A DNA stretch of 54,404 bases. Origin: an uncultured Chloroflexota bacterium (GTDB lineage: Bacteria > Chloroflexota > UBA11872 > UBA12225). The position numbers and the translations under genes were made by a program. The DNA lies in contig CADCTC010000127.1 of assembly GCA_902805635.1 (NCBI GenBank), positions 1-54,404 of the forward strand, in the 5' to 3' direction. This document shows positions 7,834 to 16,710 of this stretch, piece after piece; position 1 is the stretch's first letter, and every line of letters begins with the position of its first letter. The notes under the pieces were generated by a model, which searched no databases, was not told the DNA's origin, and saw nothing but the letters and a program-made list of their open reading frames with translations.

Positions 7834-9687
7834 GTGGCGCCTAGCAGAGGGAGCGGCGGCATTGAGAGGGCACGTGTGGCGATCGACGCCGGCCGCACCC
7901 TGGGCGAGCTGCCGCGCCCCTGGACCACGTTCGGCTACGACGAGCTGAACTGGACCTACACCCCGCGCGGCAAGCGCGCCTTGCGGGCCTTCGCGTCCTT
8001 CGCCGAGCGGCCGTATCACGTCCGCGCCCACAACCTGCTCACCAGCGGGCGCGGGTTCTCCTGGCCGCACTGGGGCTCCGGCAACGTCTATCACGAAGAC
8101 GCCGCGGGTAACCCGTACTACGATTGGACCACCGTGGACCTGGTCTTCGACGCCTACGTCGAGGTCGGCTTCAAGCCCCTGGTCGAGCTCGCCTTCACGC
8201 CACGCGCCCTGGTTCCACCCGATGCGGAGCTGCCCTTTACCCGCAGCCCGTCACAGTACGGTCCCTACGAGGCGTATGAGTGGTCCTGCCCGCCGGTGGA
8301 CAACCGGAAGTGGCAGGAGCTCATCTTCCAGCTTGTCCGTCACTGCGTTGAGCGCTACGGCGCCGAGGAGGCCCTCACCTGGTATTGGGAGCTGTGGAAT
8401 GAACCGGACATCGCCTACTGGCGTGGCACGGTCGAGCAGTACTGCGATCTCTACGACCACACCGTCGAGGGCTGCACGCGCGCGCTGCCCGGTATCAAGG
8501 TCGGCGGACCCGCCGTGACCGGCGGTGAGCGCGCCGTGCGCTTCATGGAAGCCTTCCTCGCCCATTGCGTTGGCGAGGGTGAGCACGCTTCCAATGCCGC
8601 CAGTGGCGGACGCGGCGCGCGCCTGGACTTCATCACCTTCCACACCAAGGGCTCCGCCTTCGGCCGGCGCTATGACCCGCTGTCCGATGACGGCGCCCTG
8701 CTGTCCTGGGGCGGCGATGCGGCAGGCAAGGGCCGCGTGGACGTCCCGCGCCAGTCGCCATCGCGCAAGAAGATGCTGGCGGAGATCCGTGCCCATCTGC
8801 GTGCCGCCGCGCGCTATCCCCAGCTGCGTGGCCTCCCGTGCATCGTGGACGAGTGTGATCCCTGCGTCCCCGCCCACTTCTCGCGCTACGACAACGCCAA
8901 CTTTGGCTTCCGCAATACCAGCTACTACCCCACCACCATGGCGTCTGTCTTCAAGCGCCTGATGGACCTCAACGACAGCCTCCCCGATGCTCCCGACGTC
9001 ACTCTCGCCACGTCCTGGGCCTTCTACTTCGAAGGCGAGCGCTTCTTCGAGGGCTTCCGCGAGTTCTTCACGGCAGAGAACGTCGAGCTGCCCATTCTCA
9101 ACGGGTATCGCTTGCTCGGCCGCCTGGGCGACTCCCGACTCCCCCTCACCTCCGATGCCGCGTGGGACATCGGCCGCCTGGACGAGCTTGCCGGCCCTAC
9201 CGGCTCCGCCAGCACCGGGAGCTCTTTCGGTGCACCGGCCGCTGTCTCAGCCGCTGCCGGTCTCACAGCCTCCGGAAGCACCGGCACGCTTTCCGACGCC
9301 GAAGTAGACGGCCTCGCGGCGCTCGGACGTGACGCCGCGGGTCGTCCCAGCGTAGGCATTGCGCTCTGGCACCACGTCGATGACCAGTACGTCACCGCGC
9401 CGGCCGCGGCCGTCACCGTGGCGCTGAGCAACCTGCCATTCGATCCAGCCCACGCCCAGGTACGCCACTGGCGCATCGACGGGGCCCACAGCAACGCCTT
9501 CACCGCGTGGCAGGAGATGGGCCGTCTCCAGGACCCCACGCCGGAGCAGCTCGCTGCCCTCAAAGCCCGCCAGGGTCTGGAAGAGGGCGAGCCACTGCAC
9601 ATAACCACCGCAGCCGGCGATGCGCAGATCGAGTTGCGCCTGCCACTGCACGCACTGTCGCTGCTGGAGATTACTCAGGAGGGTTAG
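7834..9687 (+). CDS. GH39-like glycoside hydrolase (beta-xylosidase type)
   Basis: 617 residues from GTG 7834, which has GGGAG at 7823-7827; GTG 7816 is an alternative. A (beta/alpha)8 glycosidase of the GH39 type is suggested by WYWELWNEPDIAYW, with the acid/base Glu at ~190 in Asn-Glu-Pro, by FITFHTKG before the later strands, and by PCIVDECDP with a candidate nucleophile Glu at ~340. A C-terminal beta-domain follows, including IALWHHVDDQY and LSNLPFD. No signal peptide is visible, so it probably acts in the cytoplasm on imported oligosaccharides. A Ser/Gly/Ala-rich stretch at about residues 445-485 looks like an inserted linker. First gene of a five-gene operon under the divergent LacI regulator. 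Xylosidase or another exo-activity is possible; the family call comes from motifs only. Confidence 0.78.
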   Translation: MAPSRGSGGIERARVAIDAGRTLGELPRPWTTFGYDELNWTYTPRGKRALRAFASFAERPYHVRAHNLLTSGRGFSWPHWGSGNVYHEDAAGNPYYDWTTVDLVFDAYVEVGFKPLVELAFTPRALVPPDAELPFTRSPSQYGPYEAYEWSCPPVDNRKWQELIFQLVRHCVERYGAEEALTWYWELWNEPDIAYWRGTVEQYCDLYDHTVEGCTRALPGIKVGGPAVTGGERAVRFMEAFLAHCVGEGEHASNAASGGRGARLDFITFHTKGSAFGRRYDPLSDDGALLSWGGDAAGKGRVDVPRQSPSRKKMLAEIRAHLRAAARYPQLRGLPCIVDECDPCVPAHFSRYDNANFGFRNTSYYPTTMASVFKRLMDLNDSLPDAPDVTLATSWAFYFEGERFFEGFREFFTAENVELPILNGYRLLGRLGDSRLPLTSDAAWDIGRLDELAGPTGSASTGSSFGAPAAVSAAAGLTASGSTGTLSDAEVDGLAALGRDAAGRPSVGIALWHHVDDQYVTAPAAAVTVALSNLPFDPAHAQVRHWRIDGAHSNAFTAWQEMGRLQDPTPEQLAALKARQGLEEGEPLHITTAAGDAQIELRLPLHALSLLEITQEG

Positions 9688-9690
9688 CAC

Positions 9691-11085
9691 ATGAACAGAG
9701 GAACAGCGCACCACACCACAGAGGGACCAATGAGGCGCGTTACACGCCGGTGGATGGTGACCACTGGCACGGCCACCATGGCCACGACGGCGGCGCTGGG
9801 GGGCGCCGCCGGCCTGCTCGCCGCCGCGTGCGGCGGCCCCACCGACCAGAAGCCCGCGGCGTCGGGCGCGACGCGGCAGCCCGCCACGCTGCGCTACATC
9901 ACCGAGCCCGGCCGTGTGAACTCGGGCGTCAAGGACGTGGTCGCGCTGTGGAACGCCAAGGGCACGCCGGTCAAGGTGGAGCTCGAGGGCGTGCCGGGCA
10001 GCTTCTCGGAGAAAGTGCTCACCGCCGCGGCGGCGGGCGATCCGCCGGACGTGATCCACTCGCATCCGCGTGACTACCACGCCTGGCTCAACGCCGGCGC
10101 GCTGCTCCCCTTGGACGACCGCCTCAAAAAAGAGCGCCAGAACGTCCCGGACCTGCTGCCCTCCGCGCTCGAGTACTGGAACCGTGACGGCAAGCTCTGG
10201 GCGCTGCCGTACAACCTGTCCGTTCAGAACCTCTACTTCAACAAGGACCTCTTCGCCAAGCAGGGACTGAAGACACCCGACCTGCACGAGAAGGATGGCA
10301 CCTGGACCTGGGACACGTACCTGGACCTCGCCCGCCGCCTCACCACCGGCACGGGCGAGAACAAGGTCTTTGGCGCCGTCTGGCGCGCCGCCAACCTGGA
10401 TATCCTGCTCGGCACCATCTGGCCCTTTGGCGGCGATATGTGGGACAAGGCCATGACCCGCACCACGCTCGACTCGCGCGAAGCGGTCGAAGCCGTGCAG
10501 TACGTGGCCGACCTGCACGCCAAGTACGGCATCTCCCCCACCGACGAGGAGTGGAAGCAGTTCGAAGCTGCCCCGTCCAACACGTGGGGCGCCGCGTTCT
10601 CCGCCGGGCGCGCCGCGCTGGAGATCCAGCCCAACGACTCCCTTGCCCCCCACATCATCCCCGCCCCCTTCAACAAGGGCGTCGCGCCCATGCCCAAGGG
10701 CCGCGCCGGGCGCATCGTGCGTGGCCTGGCGGTGGGAGTCCACCTGACCAAGGGCGCAAAGAACCACGACGCCACCTGGGACTTCGCCAACTTCCACGCC
10801 GACAAGGAGAGCGAGAAGATCATGCTCGATCTGCACCTCACGCTCCCCTGGCACAAGTCCAGCTTCACTAATCTGGAGAAGACCATGCCGCTGCTGCCCT
10901 GGGAAACCGCGGCCGCCTACGCCGAAGACGTGCGACGGCTGCGCCCTACGCCGTACGTCGCCCAGTTCTCCGAGATCAACCGCATCTGGGTTGCCGCCTT
11001 CACCACGGTGCGCCTGGGCCAGAAGACCGCCAGCCAGATGATGATCGACCTCAAGCCCCAGATCGATATCCTTCTCAAGGGATAA
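9691..11085 (+). CDS. Tat-exported sugar ABC transporter substrate-binding lipoprotein
   Basis: 464 residues from ATG 9691, preceded by AGGAGGG 7 nt upstream; ATG 9730 is a weaker alternative. The N-terminus has a twin-Arg motif (VTRRWMVTTG), a long Ala/Gly segment and a lipobox ending LLAAACGG, so the mature protein is probably a lipoprotein anchored outside the membrane. The body is an extracellular solute-binding protein of the UgpB/MalE type: AAAAGDPPDVIHSH, YWNRDGKLWALPYN, LYFNKDLFAKQGL. It would capture the sugar split by the GH39-like enzyme encoded just upstream (stop 9687). No matching membrane permeases or ATPase are in the operon, so those must be encoded elsewhere or shared. Confidence 0.9.
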   Translation: MNRGTAHHTTEGPMRRVTRRWMVTTGTATMATTAALGGAAGLLAAACGGPTDQKPAASGATRQPATLRYITEPGRVNSGVKDVVALWNAKGTPVKVELEGVPGSFSEKVLTAAAAGDPPDVIHSHPRDYHAWLNAGALLPLDDRLKKERQNVPDLLPSALEYWNRDGKLWALPYNLSVQNLYFNKDLFAKQGLKTPDLHEKDGTWTWDTYLDLARRLTTGTGENKVFGAVWRAANLDILLGTIWPFGGDMWDKAMTRTTLDSREAVEAVQYVADLHAKYGISPTDEEWKQFEAAPSNTWGAAFSAGRAALEIQPNDSLAPHIIPAPFNKGVAPMPKGRAGRIVRGLAVGVHLTKGAKNHDATWDFANFHADKESEKIMLDLHLTLPWHKSSFTNLEKTMPLLPWETAAAYAEDVRRLRPTPYVAQFSEINRIWVAAFTTVRLGQKTASQMMIDLKPQIDILLKG

Positions 11086-11093
11086 GAAACGAC

Positions 11094-12182
11094 ATGATTG
11101 GCATTGGCTTACTCGGCTGCGGCCGCATCTCGGAGAACCACCTGGTCGGCTACCGCGACCCCGAAGACCTTGCGCAGCGGGGCGAGATCGTCGCGCTGTG
11201 CGACCCCAACGAGGAGGCGCTGCGCCGCCAGGCCACGCGCCACGAAGTTGCCAGGCGCTACACCCGAATTGAGCAGCTGATCGACGACCGCAACGTGCAG
11301 GTCGTGGCGGTCCTCACGCCGCCCGACCTGCGCTGCGACGTCGTCATCCCGCTCCTGGAAGCCGGCAAGCACGTCCTCGTGGAGAAGCCCTTCGCCCACA
11401 CCTACGAAGAAGCGCAGCGCATGGTCGACGCCGCCGCCAGGTGCAACCGCGTCCTGGCCGTCAACCAGAACTACCGCTGGCGCGCCGACACGCTCAAGCT
11501 CAAGGAGCTCGTCGACCAGGGCGCTATCGGCCAGGTGGTGGGCATGCACCAGCTGCACGCCATGTGGCGCGACGAAGGCCCCGGCTGGCGCCGCACCACC
11601 GACTACCTGGCCATGGCCGTCATGGCCGTGCACTGGCTCGACCGCTTCCGCTGGCTGGCCGCCGACGAGGCGACTTCGGTCTATACCGCCGCTCGCTCCA
11701 CCGGCCTCCTGCAGTCCAGGGGCGAAGACTGGGCAGCCATGACCGTGAAGTTCAAGGGCGGCGCCATCGGCCAGTGCACCGAAGACTGGTGCTCGGCCAC
11801 CCGCCACCGCGCCGACACCTTCGTTATTGACGGCACCACCGGGTCGCTGATGGCCGACCGCAGCACCATCACCCGCTTCGGCCGCGATACCGGCGACGAG
11901 CAGAAGTACGAGGTGAGCGGCGAGTTCCCCGCCACCTTCGCCCACTCGATGCGCCTGGTGCTGGAAGCCGTCGCCGGCGGCACCGAGCCATCGATCAGTG
12001 GACGTGACAACCTCAACACCATCGCCCTGCTTGATGCGTGCTACACCTCAGCCGCCAGCGGCGAGGTCGTCCACCTGGATACGGCCTTGGGCGCCGCGAA
12101 CGACACCGCGACGGCCGCCGCTCATGCCAATGGACCAGCCACGGCAGCGGCCGGCGCCGGAGCAACGCATGGCAGCCGCTGA
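11094..12182 (+). CDS. Gfo/Idh/MocA family oxidoreductase
   Basis: 362 residues. The N-terminal Rossmann fold begins IGIGLLGCGRISENH and is followed by the family's GKHVLVEKPFAHTYEEA segment, where the EKP Lys is catalytic. The C-terminal alpha/beta domain includes YLAMAVMAVHWLDRFRWL, with the usual His. Family members oxidise or reduce sugars with NAD(P). The last ~30 residues are an Ala/Thr-rich tail without known function. The gene sits 8 nt after the binding-protein gene and its end overlaps the ThuA gene, so these steps are probably parts of one catabolic route. Sugar specificity cannot be read from sequence. Confidence 0.9.
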   Translation: MIGIGLLGCGRISENHLVGYRDPEDLAQRGEIVALCDPNEEALRRQATRHEVARRYTRIEQLIDDRNVQVVAVLTPPDLRCDVVIPLLEAGKHVLVEKPFAHTYEEAQRMVDAAARCNRVLAVNQNYRWRADTLKLKELVDQGAIGQVVGMHQLHAMWRDEGPGWRRTTDYLAMAVMAVHWLDRFRWLAADEATSVYTAARSTGLLQSRGEDWAAMTVKFKGGAIGQCTEDWCSATRHRADTFVIDGTTGSLMADRSTITRFGRDTGDEQKYEVSGEFPATFAHSMRLVLEAVAGGTEPSISGRDNLNTIALLDACYTSAASGEVVHLDTALGAANDTATAAAHANGPATAAAGAGATHGSR

Positions 12183-12849
12183 AGCCGTCCCGGTCCCGGC
12201 CGAGAAACCGTGGTGGCAGGTCCGCCCCCGACCGCTCCCCGCGCTGGTCGTCACCGGCCGCTGGCTGCACGATGGGCCGGACCAGACCGGCCTGCTCAAG
12301 GAAGCCATTGGTCGCGCGGGCCGCGTCCACCCCTACCTCACCGAGACGTGGGGCGATGCCTCCCCTGAGAGCCTCTCGCGCTACTCCCTGATCGTCATCG
12401 CCGGCCACTACGCTGAGGTGCCCGAGCCGCTCTTGCTCGCTCTGCGCGCCCACGTCGAAGCCGGCGGTCCGCTGCTCGGCCTGCACGCCGCCAACTCGTG
12501 TTTTGCGCACCCCGACTACGTGGACCTCATCGGTAGCCGCTTCACTCGCCACGACCCAATCAAGGAATACCGCGTGGACGTTGACGTGCCTGACCACCCT
12601 CTCGTAGCGGGCGTCACTCCCTTCCGCGTCGTCGACGAGCTGCGCGAGGGCGAGTTCCAGCACGACTCTATCCAGGTCGTTGCCTCCGCCGAGGGCCACC
12701 CCGTCGCCTACTGGCGCCGCGTTGGACGGGGTCGCCTGGTCTACTGCTCTCTCGGCCACGACCGCCGCTCCCTCACCCACCCCGGCTACCTCCGGCTCGT
12801 CTCCAACGCCGTCGATTGGCTGCTCGAACCCGTCAGCGCAACCCAATAG
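12169..12849 (+). CDS. ThuA-like (trehalose utilisation) domain protein
   Basis: 226 residues from ATG 12169, with GGAG 6 nt upstream; the start overlaps the end of the preceding gene by 14 nt. The ThuA fold, a glutamine-amidotransferase-like fold, is shown by LPALVVTGRWLHDGPDQTG, YSLIVIAGHY, GGPLLGLHAANSCF, RFTRHDPIKEYRVDVDVPDHP and the end VYCSLGHDRRSLTHPGY. ThuA proteins are tied to catabolism of trehalose and related disaccharides through keto-sugars and often sit next to Gfo/Idh/MocA enzymes, as here. The biochemical role is not settled for the family. Confidence 0.87.
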   Translation: MAAAEAVPVPAEKPWWQVRPRPLPALVVTGRWLHDGPDQTGLLKEAIGRAGRVHPYLTETWGDASPESLSRYSLIVIAGHYAEVPEPLLLALRAHVEAGGPLLGLHAANSCFAHPDYVDLIGSRFTRHDPIKEYRVDVDVPDHPLVAGVTPFRVVDELREGEFQHDSIQVVASAEGHPVAYWRRVGRGRLVYCSLGHDRRSLTHPGYLRLVSNAVDWLLEPVSATQ

Positions 12850-12958
12850 CGCCGGCCTTGCTACGCTCCGGCAAACGTTCGCGCAGCAGCGGTAGGGGTT
12901 CCGTGCGGGCGCTGCCAAACGGGGTTGCGCCGCTGAAGGACTGCGAGGAGATCACACC

Positions 12959-13885
12959 ATGACCACCGTGTTGGTGACCGGCGCCGCCGGGTACATCGCC
13001 AGCTATCTGCTGCCCGCCTTCCGCGAGCGCTACACCTTGCGCCTGGTGGACAACCGGGATCGTGATGGCCTCGGCAACCCGGTTGACGGCCTGCAGGTAC
13101 GCGACGTCTCCGACATCAACAGGATGGACGAGTACCGCGACCTCTTTCGCGGCGTCGATGCCGTCGTGCACCTGGCATTCATCCGCGCCGCCGGCCGGAG
13201 CCACCACCAGCGCTACCTCGCCGAGCGCGCCAACGTGGACATGGCGTACCTCACCTACCAGCTCGCCCTTGAAGAAGGTGTGCGCCGGGTGGTCGTCGCC
13301 AGCTCCAACCACGCTGCCGACTTCTACGAGGGCCCGCTGCGCCGCCGGGAGCTAGACCTCATCTCCACGGACCACCCGCGGCCCCTCTCGGACAATTTCT
13401 ACGGCTGGGCCAAGGAGGCCTACGAGCACCTGGGCTTTGTCTACGCCGCCGGCACCATGGGCGCGCTCGGCTTCCAGTCGGGACCAACCACCACCCAGCG
13501 CCAGCTGGAGATCGTGCAGATCCGCATCGGCGCCCCACGCGACCTCGCCACGACGTCATTCGTCGCCGAGCCGCTGGATGCGCTCACCCTCCATCGCGAC
13601 CTTGGCGCCTGGGCCAGCCCCCGCGACCTCGCCCAGTTGTTCGTTCGCTCTATCGATGCTCCGGACATACGGAACGAGTACGGTGTCCCTTTCCAGGTTT
13701 TCTACGGCATCTCAGACAACACCCGTAAGCCCTGGAGCATCGCCAACGCCCGCCGCGTGATCGGCTATGCGCCCCAGGACGATTCAGAAGTGGTCTACGC
13801 GGAAGAGATCCGCCGCCACCTCACCGGCCCCGCCCAGTGCACCATGGTCCAAGGCGTCGACCGCGGCGGCAAAGGCCACCGCTAA
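12959..13885 (+). CDS. NAD-dependent epimerase/dehydratase (extended SDR)
   Basis: 308 residues from ATG 12959 with GAGGAG upstream. NAD-binding TGAAGYIAS is at ~7-15, VVHLAF in the fourth strand, and the catalytic Tyr-X-X-X-Lys is YGWAK (in NFYGWAKEAYEHLG). It resembles short uronate dehydrogenase or sugar-nucleotide epimerase proteins; the short length and the operon context (glycosidase, binding protein, oxidoreductase, ThuA) fit a catabolic sugar dehydrogenase or epimerase. It lies 109 nt after ThuA, a gap in which nothing clear is seen, and is the last gene of the operon. Confidence 0.85.
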   Translation: MTTVLVTGAAGYIASYLLPAFRERYTLRLVDNRDRDGLGNPVDGLQVRDVSDINRMDEYRDLFRGVDAVVHLAFIRAAGRSHHQRYLAERANVDMAYLTYQLALEEGVRRVVVASSNHAADFYEGPLRRRELDLISTDHPRPLSDNFYGWAKEAYEHLGFVYAAGTMGALGFQSGPTTTQRQLEIVQIRIGAPRDLATTSFVAEPLDALTLHRDLGAWASPRDLAQLFVRSIDAPDIRNEYGVPFQVFYGISDNTRKPWSIANARRVIGYAPQDDSEVVYAEEIRRHLTGPAQCTMVQGVDRGGKGHR

Positions 13886-13939
13886 GCGGTTCACACAAAC
13901 GGTTTTGCCCTGCCGGCCAGACGTCGGTAGTACGCCCAT

Positions 13940-14413
13940 TTACTTGTCACCTGCTTGTAGTGGCTCCGCCCGTCCTGAATCGGGAGCAGACACACGCCGC
14001 TCGCGCCGCAGCGCTCGGACCTCCTCTGCCAGTTCGGTTATCGCCTGCCGGAGGTGCTCCATCTCTTCGCGAAGCGGGGCGAGCTCGCCATCCGTGTCGG
14101 GCGTCCAGTCGGCACGCCCGTGCGGAATGGGCTGAGCAGGCGGCGCGGCGCCCCGCGCGGCGCTCTGTGGCCGGCCGGCGAAGCCAAGCGACGGACCGGT
14201 GAGCTCCGGCTCCGCCCCAGACATGCCGCCCAGGTCATGTGGATCAAGCGCAACGCCACGCTCGCGCGCTGCCCGCAGGACCTGGTCGTGCCGCCACGCG
14301 GGGATCTGTCCCGTCTTGGCCCAGTGCTGCACAGTGCTCTGGTTCAGGCCCAGCGAGCGCGCCAGCGCGCTCTGCCCGCCAAACCGCGCGATGATCTCCG
14401 CCGCTCTCGCCAT
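13940..14413 (-). CDS. Small DNA-binding protein, carph-isopro-type HTH plus coiled coil
   Basis: 157 residues. Residues 1-50 match the helix-turn-helix annotated as the carph-isopro domain: IIARFGGQSALARSLGLNQ, STVQHWAKTGQIPAWRHDQV. The middle (~60-105) is Pro/Gly/Ala-rich and disordered. Residues ~108-143 form an amphipathic coiled coil rich in Glu, Leu and Arg (LREEMEHLRQAITELAEEV). It could be a phage-derived or house regulator that dimerises through the coiled coil. It is convergent with the epimerase gene and divergent from the TPR protein gene. The 13886-13939 gap holds no convincing terminator. Confidence 0.7.
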   Translation of the reverse strand: MARAAEIIARFGGQSALARSLGLNQSTVQHWAKTGQIPAWRHDQVLRAARERGVALDPHDLGGMSGAEPELTGPSLGFAGRPQSAARGAAPPAQPIPHGRADWTPDTDGELAPLREEMEHLRQAITELAEEVRALRRERRVSAPDSGRAEPLQAGDK

Positions 14414-14561
14414 GTCTCAGCCTCTCTTGCCGATGGGTCTTGCTGAGGCCCTCAACACGGCAGGCTACCGACACACACCATATCAAAGTTTGGTCCGGTC
14501 CGCAACTAATTTCGATACAGCCGGCGGTTGCGAGTCTGGTTTCACCCAGGTTGCATAACGG

Positions 14562-14591
14562 TTGCAAGCCATCACCTGCCTGCGTTACACT
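14562..14591 (+). promoter_or_regulatory. Promoter for the small TPR membrane protein
   Basis: TTGCAA (14562-14567), an 18-nt spacer and TACACT (14586-14591), followed by AGGAGG at 14625-14630 and GTG at 14639. The spacing of all parts is good. The 225-nt divergent region 14414-14638 is AT-richer than its surroundings. Confidence 0.5.
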
Positions 14592-14638
14592 ACTGCGGAA
14601 CGGCGGCCGAGGGGGCACGTCGATAGGAGGGCTCCAGA

Positions 14639-15148
14639 GTGGCAATTGCGCTCAGGCGCGGCACGTTTGGTCGGGTAACGGTTACAGACGCTGCAACTTC
14701 TCTACGGATACCCGCGGCCGATTGCGTCCTCCTCCAACCTCTCCGCGTTTTCGCGATTGCCGCCGTTGTGGTCAGGCGCCCCATTGGCGCCGTGCTTGCC
14801 GTGCCCGCGGTCGCATGGGCGGAGTGGATATGCGCTCTCGCGCTGGCGGGAGTATTGTCCGCCGGTGGCTACGGTGCGTGGCACTTCACCACGCACGTGC
14901 TGACACCGGCTCGTCCCGCTGCGCCGGTGCCCCCGGTCAGGCCGCGCAGCGTGCCGCTGAGCGATGCTCTGGCCGTTGAAAACTTCCAGGCCGCCATGGA
15001 ACTCGCTGGCGAGGCCGATACCTACTTGGCCGCTGGCAAACTTGAGTGGGCGCGTGCCACCGCCGAGCGCTGCCTGGCCCTGGACCCCACTAACCCCACC
15101 GCCCAATCCGTGCTCACGCGTCTTAAGCGCGCGGCCGGCGGCGCCTAG
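14639..15148 (+). CDS. Hypothetical membrane protein with a TPR-like C-terminus
   Basis: 169 residues from GTG 14639, with AGGAGG 8 nt upstream. Two adjacent hydrophobic stretches lie at ~30-52 and ~58-85. After a Pro-rich linker (PARPAAPVPPVRP), the last ~60 residues look like one and a half tetratricopeptide repeats (NFQAAMELAGEADTYLAAGK, LEWARATAERCLALDPTNPT). The TPR part is probably a protein-interaction module tethered to the membrane. No enzyme motif is seen and I do not recognise the family. Confidence 0.65.
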   Translation: MAIALRRGTFGRVTVTDAATSLRIPAADCVLLQPLRVFAIAAVVVRRPIGAVLAVPAVAWAEWICALALAGVLSAGGYGAWHFTTHVLTPARPAAPVPPVRPRSVPLSDALAVENFQAAMELAGEADTYLAAGKLEWARATAERCLALDPTNPTAQSVLTRLKRAAGGA

Positions 15149-15164
15149 CCACCCGCCGGATAGC

Positions 15165-15182
15165 CTCCGGCCGCCGCCGGAG
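15165..15182. terminator. Bidirectional terminator-like hairpin
   Basis: Perfect 7-bp inverted repeat CTCCGGC / GCCGGAG with loop CGCC, placed between the stop of the TPR protein (15148) and the stop of the convergent binding-protein gene (15183). No T-run follows on either side. Confidence 0.5.
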
Positions 15183-16526
15183 CTAGCTCGTGAGCAGTGC
15201 GTTGGAGAACGCCGCCGCGTCGGCCAGCGCCTCCTTGACACTCTTCTTCTGCTGGAGCGCCTCCTTCACCTCATCTACGATCTTGTTGCGGATCTTGCCA
15301 TAGTGCTGGTGCTGGGGCACCACCCAGCCGTACTGCAGCGAGTCGTAGAACGGCCGCAGCAGCGTGTCCTGCAGGTATGGCTCTTTCTCGGACGACTTGC
15401 GTGCTGGCACGGTGTACTGCGACTGCGCCACCGCCAGCGACATGTCGTAGCCGGTCAGGTACGCTAGCAGCTCCAGCGAGGCGTCCACGTCCTTGGTCTG
15501 CTTCGCCACCATCTGCCACGTCCCGCCCAGATACGAGCCCGCGGTGGGCTTACCGCTGAACTCCGGCGTCAGGTCCGTTACCACCAGCTGCTGCGGGTCC
15601 TGGCCCGCCCGCCGGATTCCCGTCAGCGGCGAGCTGCTGCTCCACTTGATCGCCAGCTGCGGTGTCGCCAGCGCCTCGATGCCGCTCGGGAAGGCCGTCC
15701 GCTGCGCCGAGTCCATCCGCTCCCGGTTGTAGAAGTCCACCAGCGTTTGCAGCGCCCGCTGTCCCTCCGGCCCATCGAACTCCACTTTCTTGCTGTCCGC
15801 CGAGATCACTCGCTTGTTCAGCTGCCCCAGCATCACTAGGAAGACCGTGGCGTCTCCCGCGGCGCCCGATACGTCCCAGCCAACCCGCTTGATGTCGTTG
15901 CCTTCCCAGCGCGCCACCTTCTTCGCCACGTCGCGGAACTGGTCCCACGTCTTGGGTAGGCTCTTCCGGTCGGTTGGCAGACCCGCCTCAGCCAGCACAT
16001 CTTTGCGGTACAGCATGATCCGCGTGTCGATGTAGTACGTCATGCCGTAGAGCTTGTTCTGGTACTTGCCCACCGCCAGCGGCGGCGCGAAGAAGTCGTC
16101 TGCCTCCTTCTTTATCCGCTGGTACGTGTCCAGCTGCAGCACCGAGCCCGGGTGGGCGTACGTCACCACGTCCGGGCTGCCCATAGTGAACACGTCCGGC
16201 GGCGTGCTGGAGGCAAACGCGGTGGTGATCTTCTCCACCAGCAGGTTGTAGTCCGTCGTCACCAGCGTGCGCTCCACCTTGATCGGCGCGTACTTCTCCT
16301 GGAAGACCGGTAGATACTTCTCCTCCACGTCCCCAATTGGCGCTGCAAACCGGCTCCAGTACTGCAGCGTCACCGCCTTGCGCGTTGGGTTGGCACCCGT
16401 GCCTCCGCCGCTCTCCGTCGCACCGCCACACGCGGTTGCCAGCAAGCCGCCCGCCGCCGCGCCCATGGTGCCTGCCAGCGCTCCCGCCCGCCGCCGCGTC
16501 CATATCGTGCTCTGCGTTCGGACCAT
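15183..16526 (-). CDS. Orphan sugar ABC transporter substrate-binding lipoprotein
   Basis: 447 residues from ATG 16526 with GGAGGAACAGG just upstream; the frame stays open further upstream but is not coding there. The signal has WTRRRAGALAG and a lipobox ending LLATACGG, so Tat export followed by lipidation is likely. Solute-binding-protein features include LQYWSRFAAPIG, FASSTPPDVFTMGSPD, YGMTYYIDTRIMLYRKD and PTDRKSLPKTWDQF. The last two segments also occur nearly unchanged in the protein encoded at 52741-54072, so the two are close paralogues with an N-terminally similar ligand site. It stands alone, with no permease, ATPase or enzyme next to it. The divergent gap 16527-16710 has no strong promoter. 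Confidence 0.9.
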   Translation of the reverse strand: MVRTQSTIWTRRRAGALAGTMGAAAGGLLATACGGATESGGGTGANPTRKAVTLQYWSRFAAPIGDVEEKYLPVFQEKYAPIKVERTLVTTDYNLLVEKITTAFASSTPPDVFTMGSPDVVTYAHPGSVLQLDTYQRIKKEADDFFAPPLAVGKYQNKLYGMTYYIDTRIMLYRKDVLAEAGLPTDRKSLPKTWDQFRDVAKKVARWEGNDIKRVGWDVSGAAGDATVFLVMLGQLNKRVISADSKKVEFDGPEGQRALQTLVDFYNRERMDSAQRTAFPSGIEALATPQLAIKWSSSSPLTGIRRAGQDPQQLVVTDLTPEFSGKPTAGSYLGGTWQMVAKQTKDVDASLELLAYLTGYDMSLAVAQSQYTVPARKSSEKEPYLQDTLLRPFYDSLQYGWVVPQHQHYGKIRNKIVDEVKEALQQKKSVKEALADAAAFSNALLTS

Positions 16527-16710
16527 CCTGTTCCTCCAAAAGTGAGTGCTGCTGAAGAAGGGCTGCTGTGCCGCGTTTCTCACCTGATACGTTCCGTTTA
16601 CTCTACCGCCCCTCCGCGTGCATTGGGTGGTCCATCGCCGCACTGTCTCGTCGTGCCCAGCGCCACCGGCGCCACCAGCGCTGCCGCTGGCAGGTTCAAT
16701 ACGTGAAGCC

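Noticed and set aside
9247..10854. 535-residue antisense frame over the glycosidase and binding-protein genes
   Set aside because: It has no recognisable domain, and the plus strand has strong ribosome sites and family motifs.
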